DNA from: Arthrobacter crystallopoietes
Lineage (GTDB): Bacteria > Actinomycetota > Actinomycetes > Actinomycetales > Micrococcaceae
Assembly (NCBI RefSeq): GCF_002849715.1
Contig: NZ_CP018863.1
Location: forward strand, 558,001 to 622,000
Direction of reading: 5' to 3'
Length of the DNA: 64,000 bases
Made by a program: the position numbers and the translations under genes. The notes under the pieces are model-generated. The model did no database searches. It saw only the letters and a program-made list of their open reading frames with translations, and was not told where the DNA came from. Positions 41,298-50,117 of this stretch are shown in pieces. Position 1 is the first letter of the stretch; each line of letters begins with the position of its first letter.

Positions 41298-43430
41298 TCA
41301 GACATTGGCATCGACCGTCTCAGCCGCGGATTCAGCACTCGGCGAAGTCCGTGAGAGCTTGCTTGGCCACCAGATGCGCCGCCCCAGATCGTACGACAGC
41401 GCGGGTACCAGCAGCGAGCGCACCAGCACCGTATCCAGCAGGACTCCGAAGGCCACAATGAACGCCAACTGCCCCAGGAACAGGATCGGGATGACGCCCA
41501 GAGCGGCGAAAGTCGCTGCCAGGACGATGCCGGCCGAGGTGATGACACCACCGGTGGCCCCCAGTCCGCGCAGGATCCCGGGGCGCGTCCCGAGTCTCAG
41601 CGACTCTTCCCGCACCCGGGTCATGAGGAAAATGTTGTAATCCACGCCGAGCGCCACCAGGAAGACAAAACCGTAGAGGGGCACGGAAGCGTCGGCGCCA
41701 GGGAAACCGAAGATGTGGTTGAACACCAGCGCGGAGACGCCAAGTGCCGTCAGGTAGGACAGGGCAACACTCAGGATCAGCAGCACCGGCGCCACCACGG
41801 CCCGCAGGAGCAGCATCAGGATGACCAGGATGACCAGCAGCACGATAGGGGTGATCTTGAGCAGGTCGGCCTGGGCGGTCACGTTGGTATCCAGTGCGAC
41901 GGCGGTGACCCCGCCTACCAGCACGGATTCATCCACGGCGTCCAGATCCGCACGGAGATCGGCAATATCGTTCTCCGCGCCTTCCGAGTCCGCGGCCTTT
42001 TCCAGCGTGGCGTTGATCATCACGCGCCCGTCCAGCTCAACAACTTCGCCGTCTTCGCTGAAGAAACCGGCTTCGGCAACACCGGCATGTCCGCGCACGG
42101 CGTTGAGCACATCGTCCCGCACCGAGCTGTCCGCCACGACCACGGCCGGAGACCCGGATCCGGCGTCGAAATGGCGGGCCAGCGCCTCCTGCCCGTCCGC
42201 CGAGTCCGTCTGCACCATCACCAGTTCGGACTGCGGAACACCGTGTGCCTGCAACTGCAGGACGCCCAGGGAGCCCGCCACGAGGACCAGCAGCGAGACG
42301 AGCCACGTGGCGCGCGGACGCTTGGCAATCAGTCTGGCTACCAGGCGCCAGGTACCGCGCAGGCCCTCGGCGCCAGCCGGCACCGTTCCGATTTCCGCAC
42401 GGTGCGCGTGATGTCCGGGACGCGGAACAATCGGCCAAAAGGCAGCGCGGCCGAAGATCACCAGCAGGGCCGGCAGCAGGGAGAGTGCGGCCAGGACGGA
42501 GAAAACGATCCCGATGGCGGCGATGGGACCGAGGCTGCGGTTGGAGTTCAGATCCGAGAACAACAGGCACAGCAGCGCCAGGACCACCGTGGCTCCGGAC
42601 GCCGCAATCGGCTCCAGCGAGCCTCTGTACGCAATCTTCATCGCAGCCCATTTGGAGTCCCGCTCCCCCAGCGCCTCGCGGAAACGGGAAACCAACAGGA
42701 GCGCATAATCCGTGGCGGCGCCGATCACCAGGATGAACAGGATGCCTTGGCTCTGCCCGCTCAGCTGGATCCATCCCATCAGCGCGAACCAATAAATCAC
42801 CAAGATGGCAGCACAAAGGGCGAAGACGGAAGTCAGCAGGACCAGGAAAGGCAGCAGCAGCGCCCGGTAGACGATCAGGAGAATGACGAAGACCGCCAGC
42901 AGCGCGACTCCGAGCAGCAGGCCGTCGATCCCGGCGAAGGCCTCAACCAGATCGGCGATGAATCCTGCCGGTCCGGTGACATAAGCGGTGGCCTCCGCAG
43001 GCAGTTCAGCCTGGAGCACGGTCCTCAGTTCCTCAACCGCGTCCCCCGTATCCCCCGCGATCGGGACAATGAACTCGATCGCTTCGAAGTCTGCTGCAGG
43101 AATCGGGCCGGCGACCTGGCTCTCCGACGCCGCGGTCACGCCTGCCGCCTCGGCGAGCTTGTCAGCCAACGGGACATAGCTCCGCAGCTCCTGAGGCTCG
43201 ATCGCCTGGTCGAACTCAATAACGACGACGGCGGGCACGGCGTCGGAATCGAGGAACCTTTCCTGCCACTCGCCGGCCTCCGTGGACTCCGCGCTTTGCG
43301 GCAGGAACCCGGCCTGATCATTGGTGGAAACGTCCGAAAGTTTGCCAAAAGTAGGCCCCCCAGCGCCCGCCGCGGCGAGCCAAACGAGGACGATCAACAC
43401 AGGGAACAAGGTTCTAAGCCAGCGCTTCAT
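41298..43430 (-). CDS. MMPL/RND-family transporter
   Basis: A 710-residue membrane exporter of the MMPL type, which in actinobacteria moves lipids or other hydrophobic molecules using the proton gradient. One N-terminal helix, an extracytoplasmic domain (about 30-165), a bundle of helices (about 168-340) and a second copy of the same layout to the C-terminus are visible. GAATDYALLLVSRFRE near 235 and ALGVDYNIFLMTRVREE near 595 are the paired proton-relay motifs. The end is cytoplasmic. Its 3' end sits 70 bases from the HAIR sites of dnaK, but it is transcribed into that promoter without a visible terminator. Confidence 0.93.
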   Translation of the reverse strand: MKRWLRTLFPVLIVLVWLAAAGAGGPTFGKLSDVSTNDQAGFLPQSAESTEAGEWQERFLDSDAVPAVVVIEFDQAIEPQELRSYVPLADKLAEAAGVTAASESQVAGPIPAADFEAIEFIVPIAGDTGDAVEELRTVLQAELPAEATAYVTGPAGFIADLVEAFAGIDGLLLGVALLAVFVILLIVYRALLLPFLVLLTSVFALCAAILVIYWFALMGWIQLSGQSQGILFILVIGAATDYALLLVSRFREALGERDSKWAAMKIAYRGSLEPIAASGATVVLALLCLLFSDLNSNRSLGPIAAIGIVFSVLAALSLLPALLVIFGRAAFWPIVPRPGHHAHRAEIGTVPAGAEGLRGTWRLVARLIAKRPRATWLVSLLVLVAGSLGVLQLQAHGVPQSELVMVQTDSADGQEALARHFDAGSGSPAVVVADSSVRDDVLNAVRGHAGVAEAGFFSEDGEVVELDGRVMINATLEKAADSEGAENDIADLRADLDAVDESVLVGGVTAVALDTNVTAQADLLKITPIVLLVILVILMLLLRAVVAPVLLILSVALSYLTALGVSALVFNHIFGFPGADASVPLYGFVFLVALGVDYNIFLMTRVREESLRLGTRPGILRGLGATGGVITSAGIVLAATFAALGVIPILFLGQLAFIVAFGVLLDTVLVRSLLVPALSYDLGRRIWWPSKLSRTSPSAESAAETVDANV

Positions 43431-43555
43431 ACGTTCTTTCGAGGGGAGAAAAAGTTCTCTCCACTATAAACTATTTCCATCATCGAGACAGTTGTTTCTT
43501 CCCCACCTGGCTCTCCGGCGGGGCTTGCCGCCCGAGCTTTGATAGAAAGGAGAGC

Positions 43556-44125
43556 ATGGAACTCGATGACCTCCTTGAGGCACTGAACGCCGGACAGACC
43601 ATCACCGGGGATTCGCCGTTCCACAAGGTGATGCACCGGACCAGCCAGGACGCCCTGCGCATCACCGGTGAACTCAATGGCAGCTATCAGGAACCGGCAC
43701 ACGTACGCGAACTGTTGGCCCAGTTGACCGGAAAGCCGGTGCACGAATCTGTGACGGTTTTCCCTCCCCTCTACTCCGATTTCGGGAAGAACATCACCCT
43801 TGGGGAACGGATCTTCATCAATTCCGGATGCAGGTTCCAGGACCAGGGCGGCGTGGTCATCGGGGACGACTGCCTGATCGGGCATAACACGGTGTTTGCC
43901 ACGCTCAACCATGACCTCACGCCAAGCCGCCGCGCGGACATGCACCCGGCCCCCATCGTCGTCGGCCGCAATGTTTGGATCGGCTCCAACGCCACCATTC
44001 TGCCGGGCGTGACCATCGGCGATGATGCCGTCGTAGCGGCCGCATCCGTGGTTACAAAGGACGTACCGGCAAAGGCGATTGTTGTGGGCTCGCCTGCACG
44101 CGTGGTGCGCTCGGTTCCCAACTGA
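43556..44125 (+). CDS. Hexapeptide-repeat O-acetyltransferase (maltose/nodulation type)
   Basis: A 189-residue left-handed beta-helix acetyltransferase. An N-terminal cap (about 1-60) precedes hexapeptide repeats from VFPPLYSDFGKNITLGERIFIN. The catalytic histidine is in TLNHD (about 120), and IVVGRNVWIGSNATILPGVTIGDDAVVAAASVVTKDVP closes the helix and binds CoA. Relatives acetylate sugars or other small hydroxylated molecules; the substrate is unknown. AAAGGAG lies close upstream of the ATG. Confidence 0.92.
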   Translation: MELDDLLEALNAGQTITGDSPFHKVMHRTSQDALRITGELNGSYQEPAHVRELLAQLTGKPVHESVTVFPPLYSDFGKNITLGERIFINSGCRFQDQGGVVIGDDCLIGHNTVFATLNHDLTPSRRADMHPAPIVVGRNVWIGSNATILPGVTIGDDAVVAAASVVTKDVPAKAIVVGSPARVVRSVPN

Positions 44126-44193
44126 ACCGCGGCCCGGCGACACCTTGCGCAACAGAACGGGCACGTCGCTGTCTCGAGGAGGCCGATTCAGAG

Positions 44194-44199
44194 TAGTCT
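44194..44199 (+). promoter_or_regulatory. -10 box for the methyltransferase gene
   Basis: TAGTCT, 7 bases before the ATG, no Shine-Dalgarno. Confidence 0.5.
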
Positions 44200-44206
44200 G
44201 CCCACT

Positions 44207-45013
44207 ATGAAGGATGAGGTGTACTCCCACGGCCACCATCAGAGCGTTGTCAACGCACACGCAGTCCGCACTGCCGAGGACTGCGCAGCCTACCTGCTCC
44301 CCCATCTCAAGCCCGGCCTGAAACTGCTCGACGTCGGCTGCGGCCCGGGCAGTATCACCGCGGACCTGGCCGAGCTGGTAGCCCCGGGCGAGGTCATCGG
44401 GCTTGACCGCTCGGACGATGTACTCACGCAGGCTGCCGAGCTGGCCGCACTGCGGGGGCTGGAGAACGCCACCTTCCTCAGCGGCAACATCTACGACCTT
44501 GATTACGACGACGACACGTTCGACGTGGTCCACGCCCACCAAGTCCTCCAGCACCTGACGGATCCGGTTGCCGCCCTGTACGAGATGCGCCGCGTCACCA
44601 AACCCGGCGGACTTGTGGCCGTGCGGGACGCTGACTTCCACGGCATGAGCTGGTTCCCGCAATTACCGGAGCTGGATGACTGGATGGACACCTACCAGCA
44701 GATCGCCCGCGGTAACCATGCGGAGCCGAACGCCGGCAGGCATCTGATTTCCTGGGCCATGGCCGCCGGGTTCCGAGACATCACGCCGTCCTCGTCCAAC
44801 TGGCTCTACGCAACGGACGAGCAGCGCGCCTGGCAGGGCAACGTCTGGTCGGAGCGGGTGCTGCATTCGGCCTACGCGGAACAAGCGCTTGAACGCGGCA
44901 TCACCGACCAGGCAGGTCTGGATCGCATCGCGCAGGGCTGGCGCGAATGGGCGATGGCCGCGGACGGCTGGTTCCTGATTCCCAATGGCGAAATCCTGGC
45001 CCGCAAACCGTAA
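44207..45013 (+). CDS. UbiE-type SAM-dependent methyltransferase
   Basis: A 268-residue class I methyltransferase with AdoMet motif I LLDVGCGPGSITADLA (about 44-60), the acidic residue in VIGLDRS, motif post-II in FDVVHAHQVLQHLTDP (about 105) and RVTKPGGLVAVRD (about 128). The substrate cannot be read; homologues in actinobacteria are uncharacterised. It is followed 12 bases later by a carotenoid-dehydrogenase-like gene, so the two may be one transcript. Confidence 0.9.
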   Translation: MKDEVYSHGHHQSVVNAHAVRTAEDCAAYLLPHLKPGLKLLDVGCGPGSITADLAELVAPGEVIGLDRSDDVLTQAAELAALRGLENATFLSGNIYDLDYDDDTFDVVHAHQVLQHLTDPVAALYEMRRVTKPGGLVAVRDADFHGMSWFPQLPELDDWMDTYQQIARGNHAEPNAGRHLISWAMAAGFRDITPSSSNWLYATDEQRAWQGNVWSERVLHSAYAEQALERGITDQAGLDRIAQGWREWAMAADGWFLIPNGEILARKP

Positions 45014-45025
45014 GGGAGCAGCCAC

Positions 45026-46609
45026 ATGGCCGGGCAGCCGCCGCAGCACGAGCATTTCGACGTCGTGATCGTCGGCGGGGGCCACAACGGACTGGTCGCC
45101 GCAGCCTACCTGGCCCAGGCAGGCCGGTCCGTGCTGATCCTTGAGCGGCAGGACCATCTGGGCGGCGCAGCCGTGTCCAAGGAAGTCTTCCCCGGCACCG
45201 GCGCCAAGCTCTCCCGCTATTCCTACCTGGTCAGCCTGTTTCCGCAGCAGATCATTTCGGATCTGGGCCTGGACCTGCAGCTGATCCGCCGCCGCTACTC
45301 CTCCTACACGCCCCTGCCGGATACAGACCGCGGACTACTGGTGGACAACCAGGACGGCCAGGCCACACGGGAGTCTTTTGAATCCGTCGGGACCGTTGCG
45401 GATTTCACCGCTTTCAACGACTTCCACCGCCGCACCGGGCAGCTGGCACGGACCTTGTGGCCCACGGTGACGCAACCGCTACGCCGCCGCAGCGAGATCC
45501 GGCAGTTTGTCGCGGACAGCCAGCTCTGGTCGGATGTCTTTGAGCGTCCCATCGGCGAGGTGCTCGAACGCACTTTTTCTTCCGACCTGGTGCGCGGCAC
45601 TGTACTGACCGATGCGCTGATCAGCACCTTCGCCGGCGCGCACGACGCGAACCTGCAGCAGAACAAGTGCTTTCTCTACCACGTCATCGGCGGCGGCACC
45701 GGAGACTGGGACGTTCCGCGCGGAGGTATGGGAGCGGTCTCCGGAGCCTTGGAGCAAGCGGCGCGTGCCGCCGGGGCGCGGTTCCGCACGTTGTGCGAAG
45801 TCACGTCCGTCAGTCCCGAGGCAGTGGTGATGTACGACGGCGGCGGGCAGACCGGCGTCGTCGTCTCCGCTAACTTTGTGCTCGCCAACGTTGCGCCGGC
45901 GGTGCTGCACCGGCTGCTGGGCGACGAGCCGGACAATTCCCTCCCCGCACCTGAAGGTGCGCAGGCAAAGGTCAACCTGCTGCTGGCCCGGCTGCCAAAG
46001 CTGCTTGACCCGCAGCTTGCGCCGGAGGCGGCGTTCGGCGGGACTTTCCATATCAATGAGCTGTATTCGCAGCTCGAGGCTGCCCATGCGGCGGCCGCCG
46101 CAGGTAACGTCCCTGACCCGCTGCCGGCCGAGATCTACTGCCACACGCTCTCTGATCCGTCTATTCTGCCGGAGCAGCTGCGCGCTACCGGCGCACACAC
46201 CCTGACCGTCTTCACTCTGCAGACCCCGCACCGGCTGCTGACGGCGGGGAACAACAGCAGGATGCGCCAGCAACTGCAGGACGCGGTCCTGGCTTCGCTC
46301 AACTCCGTCCTCGCCGAACCGATCGAGGACTGCCTGCTCCGAGACGCCGACGGCCGACTGTGCATCGAAACCAAGACCACAATAGATCTGGAAGCCACCC
46401 TGAACATGCCGGGCGGCAACATTTTCCACGGCCCCTTATCTTGGCCTTTCTCGGAAGACGATGATCCGCTGGACACCCCTGCCCGCCGCTGGGGCGTGGG
46501 CACTGATCATTCCCGCATCCTGCTCTGCGGTGCCGGCACCCGCAGAGGCGGCGGCGTCAGCGGGCTCGGCGGCCACAACGCGGCCATGGCGGTACTCGAC
46601 CAGGGCTAA
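45026..46609 (+). CDS. FAD oxidoreductase of the phytoene-dehydrogenase/PYROXD2 type
   Basis: A 527-residue flavoprotein. The N-terminal dinucleotide motif VIVGGGHNGLVAAAYLAQAG is followed by VLILERQDHLGGAAVSKEVFPG, then a long substrate domain. Near the C-terminus, ILLCGAGTRRGGGVSGLGGHNAA forms the second FAD contact. It resembles the PYROXD2-like subgroup rather than true carotenoid desaturases, and no carotenoid genes lie nearby. GGGAG precedes the ATG. It probably shares a transcript with the upstream methyltransferase. Confidence 0.88.
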   Translation: MAGQPPQHEHFDVVIVGGGHNGLVAAAYLAQAGRSVLILERQDHLGGAAVSKEVFPGTGAKLSRYSYLVSLFPQQIISDLGLDLQLIRRRYSSYTPLPDTDRGLLVDNQDGQATRESFESVGTVADFTAFNDFHRRTGQLARTLWPTVTQPLRRRSEIRQFVADSQLWSDVFERPIGEVLERTFSSDLVRGTVLTDALISTFAGAHDANLQQNKCFLYHVIGGGTGDWDVPRGGMGAVSGALEQAARAAGARFRTLCEVTSVSPEAVVMYDGGGQTGVVVSANFVLANVAPAVLHRLLGDEPDNSLPAPEGAQAKVNLLLARLPKLLDPQLAPEAAFGGTFHINELYSQLEAAHAAAAAGNVPDPLPAEIYCHTLSDPSILPEQLRATGAHTLTVFTLQTPHRLLTAGNNSRMRQQLQDAVLASLNSVLAEPIEDCLLRDADGRLCIETKTTIDLEATLNMPGGNIFHGPLSWPFSEDDDPLDTPARRWGVGTDHSRILLCGAGTRRGGGVSGLGGHNAAMAVLDQG

Positions 46610-46715
46610 CGTCCAGCCACTTTTCCTGCACAGCAGCCGGGCACTGCCAATCAATCAACATCACCGCGCCGGCAGCTTACGACCTGCACCCGCCGCGCCT
46701 AGCCTCCTTGTAGGA

Positions 46716-46784
46716 ATGGGATTCACGGTCATCACCGCGGATACTGCGCTGCACGACTTCGAGCTGCTTCAGGCAGTATGGTGA
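46716..46784 (+). CDS. Possible 22-residue small ORF upstream of the LysE gene
   Basis: A short frame (MGFTVITADTALHDFELLQAVW) with a TAGCCT -10-like box ending 10 bases before its ATG, in the 205-base gap ahead of the exporter gene. Only AGGA directly abuts the start. It could be a small protein, a leader peptide or chance; nothing identifies it. Confidence 0.2.
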   Translation: MGFTVITADTALHDFELLQAVW

Positions 46785-46802
46785 AGGGTGGCCTGCGGCG
46801 CG

Positions 46803-46808
46803 TAATAT
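46803..46808 (+). promoter_or_regulatory. -10 box for the LysE-family gene
   Basis: TAATAT, 6 bases before the GTG start, no Shine-Dalgarno. It supports both the GTG and leaderless translation. Confidence 0.6.
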
Positions 46809-46814
46809 CATCTG

Positions 46815-47435
46815 GTGCAGATTTCCCTGTGGCTGGCGTTGGTAGGCGCCGGCACCGTCATCAGTTTCACCCCGGGTGCGGGTGCCATCAACACCATGAG
46901 CAATGCCCTCAACGCAGGCTTCCGCCGTTCCCTGTGGGGCATCCTCGGGCAACAAGCGGCACTGATTATCCACATCCTCATTGTGGCCCTCGGCGTTGGC
47001 TTGCTCGTGGCCAGTTCCCCGACAGCTTTCTACGTCATCAAGTACGCCGGCGCGGCCTACCTCGTCTATCTGGGCATCCGGCAGCTGCTGGCCAAACCCT
47101 CGGCCGACCAGGAACTCATCCAGGCCCAACGGAACGAGCCCGCGTGGTCGATGTTCCGGCGCGGCCTGTGGGTCAATCTGCTCAATCCGAAGGCGATCGT
47201 GTTCTTTCTGGCCTTCATGCCCGGCTTCATCCGCCCCGAGCAGCCCCTGGCCCCGCAGTACGTTGTCCTGGCCGGCACCATTGTCATCATCGACATCCTG
47301 GTCATGTGGTTCTTCTTTGCTGCAGCAGCGCGTTCCTTCCACCGGTTCACCAGAACCGAACGCGGCCAGCGCATGCTCGGTTACGTTTTTGGTGTCCTCT
47401 TCATCGGTGTCGGTCTGCTGCTGGCGTTCTTCTGA
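46815..47435 (+). CDS. LysE/RhtB-family amino acid exporter
   Basis: A 206-residue membrane protein with six hydrophobic segments and the family signature GAGTVISFTPGAGAINTMSNALNAGFRRSLWGILGQ (about 11-47). A second half contains LWVNLLNPKAIVFFLAFMPGFI (about 118-139). Relatives export amino acids such as homoserine, threonine or lysine. The GTG start is fixed by the promoter and the family N-terminus. The tyrosine phosphatase gene follows with its own promoter. Confidence 0.9.
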   Translation: MQISLWLALVGAGTVISFTPGAGAINTMSNALNAGFRRSLWGILGQQAALIIHILIVALGVGLLVASSPTAFYVIKYAGAAYLVYLGIRQLLAKPSADQELIQAQRNEPAWSMFRRGLWVNLLNPKAIVFFLAFMPGFIRPEQPLAPQYVVLAGTIVIIDILVMWFFFAAAARSFHRFTRTERGQRMLGYVFGVLFIGVGLLLAFF

Positions 47436-47436
47436 C

Positions 47437-47442
47437 TAGACT
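47437..47442 (+). promoter_or_regulatory. -10 box for the tyrosine phosphatase gene
   Basis: TAGACT, 7 bases before the ATG; no Shine-Dalgarno. Confidence 0.55.
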
Positions 47443-47449
47443 CGTGGCT

Positions 47450-47947
47450 ATGTACCGGATAATCACTGTCTGCACAGGCAATATCTGCCGCTCCCCTATG
47501 GCCCAGTACATCCTTACCAAGGCCTTCGAAGATGCCGGCCTGTCCGACGAGGTGTCCGTCGACTCGGCAGGCACTACCGGATGGGAGACCGGCCGTCCCA
47601 TCGATGAGCGCGCCGCCGCCCGCCTCAAACAAGCCGACCTGCTCACCGCAGACCATCGCGCCCGGCAGTTCGAGCCTGCCTGGTACGCGGACCGGGACCT
47701 GATCCTGGCCCTGGACGTGGACCACTATGAACAGCTGCGTGGCGACGCTCCGGACGATGGCGCCCGGAACAAGGTCCGCATGCTTCGCGCCTTCGATCCC
47801 AAAGTCGCGGACCACGGGCCTGCCGAACAGGGAATCTACGACCCGTGGTTCGGCGACGAAGCCGACTTCGATGTCAGCTGGAACCTGATCAGTGCAGCGG
47901 TGCCGGGCATTGTGGAACATGTCAGGGCGCAGCTTGCCACCCACTGA
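47450..47947 (+). CDS. Low-molecular-weight protein tyrosine phosphatase
   Basis: A 165-residue phosphatase with the catalytic loop C8-x5-R14 in VCTGNICRSPMAQ, the substrate-groove region DSAGTTGWETGRPID near 37, and the general acid aspartate in GIYDPWFGD near 130. It resembles PtpA-type enzymes. It may act on phosphotyrosine proteins, polysaccharide synthesis kinases or arginine phosphate; the target is unknown. Its 3' end overlaps the ATG of the PabB fusion by 29 bases. Confidence 0.94.
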   Translation: MYRIITVCTGNICRSPMAQYILTKAFEDAGLSDEVSVDSAGTTGWETGRPIDERAAARLKQADLLTADHRARQFEPAWYADRDLILALDVDHYEQLRGDAPDDGARNKVRMLRAFDPKVADHGPAEQGIYDPWFGDEADFDVSWNLISAAVPGIVEHVRAQLATH

Positions 47948-49979
47948 CAAACCGGTCATCATCGCCGTGGACGGACGCTCCGGGGCGGGGAAGACCACTT
48001 TGGCGGTGGAACTGGCCGCCCTCCTGCGTGAGCACCACAGCGTTACGTTGTTCCATCTGGAAGACATCTATCCGGGCTGGCACGGCCTGGCCGACGGGCA
48101 GCAGCGCTACCTGGAAACGGTGCTGCAGCCGCTTGCCCGCGGCGAGCGCGCAACCTGGACGGCATGGGACTGGGAGCAGAACGACGACGGCGAGCGCCGT
48201 TCCACGGAACCTGCCGAGATCGTGGTGGTGGAAGGGGTTGGTGCTGCCCATACCGCCGCACGGGAACTCACCGACGTCGTTATCTGGATCCAGGCCGAAG
48301 CGGTGGATCGCCGGGTCCGGGCTATTGCCCGCGACGGTGCCGGCTACGAGCCGTTCTGGGATGTTTGGGCGGCGCAGGAAGAAGCCTGGCTCGACGGCGA
48401 CGACGTCCCCAGCGCCGCAGACCTGCTGGTCCACGGGCAAACCGGCGCCACCGCTGCTGCTGGCGTGCTGAAGGCCCTGGCCTCGCTCCCGCAACTGGAC
48501 GCGCTGCTCTCGGTGGAGCGTTCCCACGGTGTTGCTCCTCAACTGCTGACCGAGCGGATTGATGCCCTGCCCGACGGAGCTGCCCTCTTCGGTGCGCTTT
48601 ATGCCGCTTCGGACCGCGCGGTTTGGCTGGACAGCTCCAATGCCGGAGCCACGGCGGTGCCGGACCGCAACGAATACAGCATCATGGCCGACGACGCCGG
48701 GGCCTTCGGCCGCTATGCCGAACATCGCTCGGGCATCACTTCGGTGGCCGACGGTGCTGTCACCACCCGGATCCGCTCGCCCTTCTTCCGCTGGCTGGAT
48801 GGAGTGTGGGGCACTCCCGCTGTCACCGACCCGGTTGAGGTTCCCGGCGGATTCGCCTTGGGCTGGCTGGGGTATCTGGGCTATGAGCTCAAGCGTGAAT
48901 GCGGTGGCAGCGACGTCGCGGCCGCCACTCCCGACGCGGCCTTGATCTATGCCGGCCGCGGTATCGTGCTCGACCACGCCCGCAGGTGCACCTATCTTCT
49001 GGCATTGGCCGGCGAGGCATCCCGAGACGAAGCCCGCGACTGGTTCGCCCTGGCCCGGGCCGCGATCGGATCTGTGGCGGGGGCCGGAGACCTTTCCGGT
49101 CCCGAAGCCGCCGGGTACGTTCCGGCGGCTTCCAGCGGCCCGGCCTTCAAGGTGCGGGACGGCAAGGATCAGTACCTGCTCAAGGTCCGCCAGGCGCAGG
49201 CGGAAATCCATGTCGGCAACTCCTACGAAATCTGCCTGACCACCGAGCTGTCCGCCACGGCAGCCGCTGGGTCGGATCCGCTGGAAACATATCTGTCCCT
49301 GCGCCGTCGTAATCCCGCACCGTTCGCCAACTACCTGCGCTTCGGCAGTTTGACCGTCGCGAGTACCTCGCCGGAGCGGTTCATGAGCTTGGCCGCCAAT
49401 GGCGCTCTGCGCGCCGAACCGATCAAGGGTACCCGGCGTCGGGTCGCGGATCCGGCGGCGGACGCGGCCCTGAAGGCAGAGCTGGCAACCAGCCTCAAGG
49501 ACCGCGCCGAGAACATCATGATCGTGGATCTGCTGCGCAATGACCTGAGCCACTTTGCCGTGCCCGGTTCGCTGCGGGTCAGCCGCTTATGCGCGATCGA
49601 AAGCTATGCCACGGTGCACCAGATGGTTTCCACGATTGACGCGAGCCTGCGTCCGGACGCGTCCCGTGCGGAGGCCGTTGCTGCGGCGTTCCCCGCCGGT
49701 TCGATGACCGGCGCCCCGAAAATCAGCACGATGGACATCCTGGACCGGCTGGAGTCCGGCGCGCGCGGCGTCTATTCGGGGGCGGTAGGCTACTTCTCGC
49801 TCAACGGTGCCGCCGACCTGTCCGTGGTGATCCGGACCCTCGTCCGGCAGGGAGACAAGCTGACGTTGGGCGTCGGCGGTGCCATCACGGCCGACTCCGA
49901 TCCGGAAGCCGAATGGGACGAGGTCCGGGCCAAAGCCTTCGGCGTGCTCTCGGCGCTCGGCAGCGTCTTTCCCGACTAA
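47919..49979 (+). CDS. pabB: P-loop kinase-PabB fusion (aminodeoxychorismate synthase component I)
   Basis: A 686-residue two-domain protein. Residues 11-180 form a uridine-kinase-like P-loop domain: Walker A DGRSGAGKT (K25), LFHLEDIYPGW near 46 and VVVEGVGA near 105. Residues about 200-686 are PabB, which aminates chorismate to aminodeoxychorismate for folate. It has HVGNSYEICLTTEL, the catalytic PIKGT (K503), IVDLLRNDLSHF and GSMTGAPKISTMDILDRLE. No PabA glutaminase domain is fused or encoded in the window, so ammonia must come from a partner elsewhere. The role of the kinase is unknown. The ATG was preferred over a GTG 27 bases earlier; both overlap the phosphatase gene. pabC lies 3.5 kb downstream. 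Confidence 0.9.
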   Translation: MSGRSLPPTDKPVIIAVDGRSGAGKTTLAVELAALLREHHSVTLFHLEDIYPGWHGLADGQQRYLETVLQPLARGERATWTAWDWEQNDDGERRSTEPAEIVVVEGVGAAHTAARELTDVVIWIQAEAVDRRVRAIARDGAGYEPFWDVWAAQEEAWLDGDDVPSAADLLVHGQTGATAAAGVLKALASLPQLDALLSVERSHGVAPQLLTERIDALPDGAALFGALYAASDRAVWLDSSNAGATAVPDRNEYSIMADDAGAFGRYAEHRSGITSVADGAVTTRIRSPFFRWLDGVWGTPAVTDPVEVPGGFALGWLGYLGYELKRECGGSDVAAATPDAALIYAGRGIVLDHARRCTYLLALAGEASRDEARDWFALARAAIGSVAGAGDLSGPEAAGYVPAASSGPAFKVRDGKDQYLLKVRQAQAEIHVGNSYEICLTTELSATAAAGSDPLETYLSLRRRNPAPFANYLRFGSLTVASTSPERFMSLAANGALRAEPIKGTRRRVADPAADAALKAELATSLKDRAENIMIVDLLRNDLSHFAVPGSLRVSRLCAIESYATVHQMVSTIDASLRPDASRAEAVAAAFPAGSMTGAPKISTMDILDRLESGARGVYSGAVGYFSLNGAADLSVVIRTLVRQGDKLTLGVGGAITADSDPEAEWDEVRAKAFGVLSALGSVFPD

Positions 49980-50070
49980 GCCGGCGCGACGCGCGCACCG
50001 GCCCCGCGACGCCTTCTGCAAAGAAACCTGCTGCAGGTCTGTTTTTTGGACAGTGGCGCGTGGTAGACCG

Positions 50071-50105
50071 GAATCGAAGTATTTGGACGAGCGTCCAAAA
50101 GATTC
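50071..50105. promoter_or_regulatory. TetR-type operator upstream of the TetR-monooxygenase operon
   Basis: A perfect palindrome TTTGGACG-AG-CGTCCAAA (50082-50099), flanked by GAATC and GATTC in inverted orientation, 18 bases before the TetR ATG. Another TTTTTGGAC half-site lies at about 50043-50051. Typical form for TetR/AcrR self-repression. Confidence 0.72.
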
Positions 50106-50117
50106 GAGGTCATTGCA

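Noticed and set aside
43440..43500. Possible weak inverted repeat (AACTAT...ACAGTT) upstream of the MMPL gene as a TetR site
   Set aside because: Arms are short and mismatched, and no adjacent TetR gene exists.
47922..49553. 543-codon minus-strand frame opposite the pabB fusion
   Set aside because: Shadow frame. The plus strand carries all PabB motifs.
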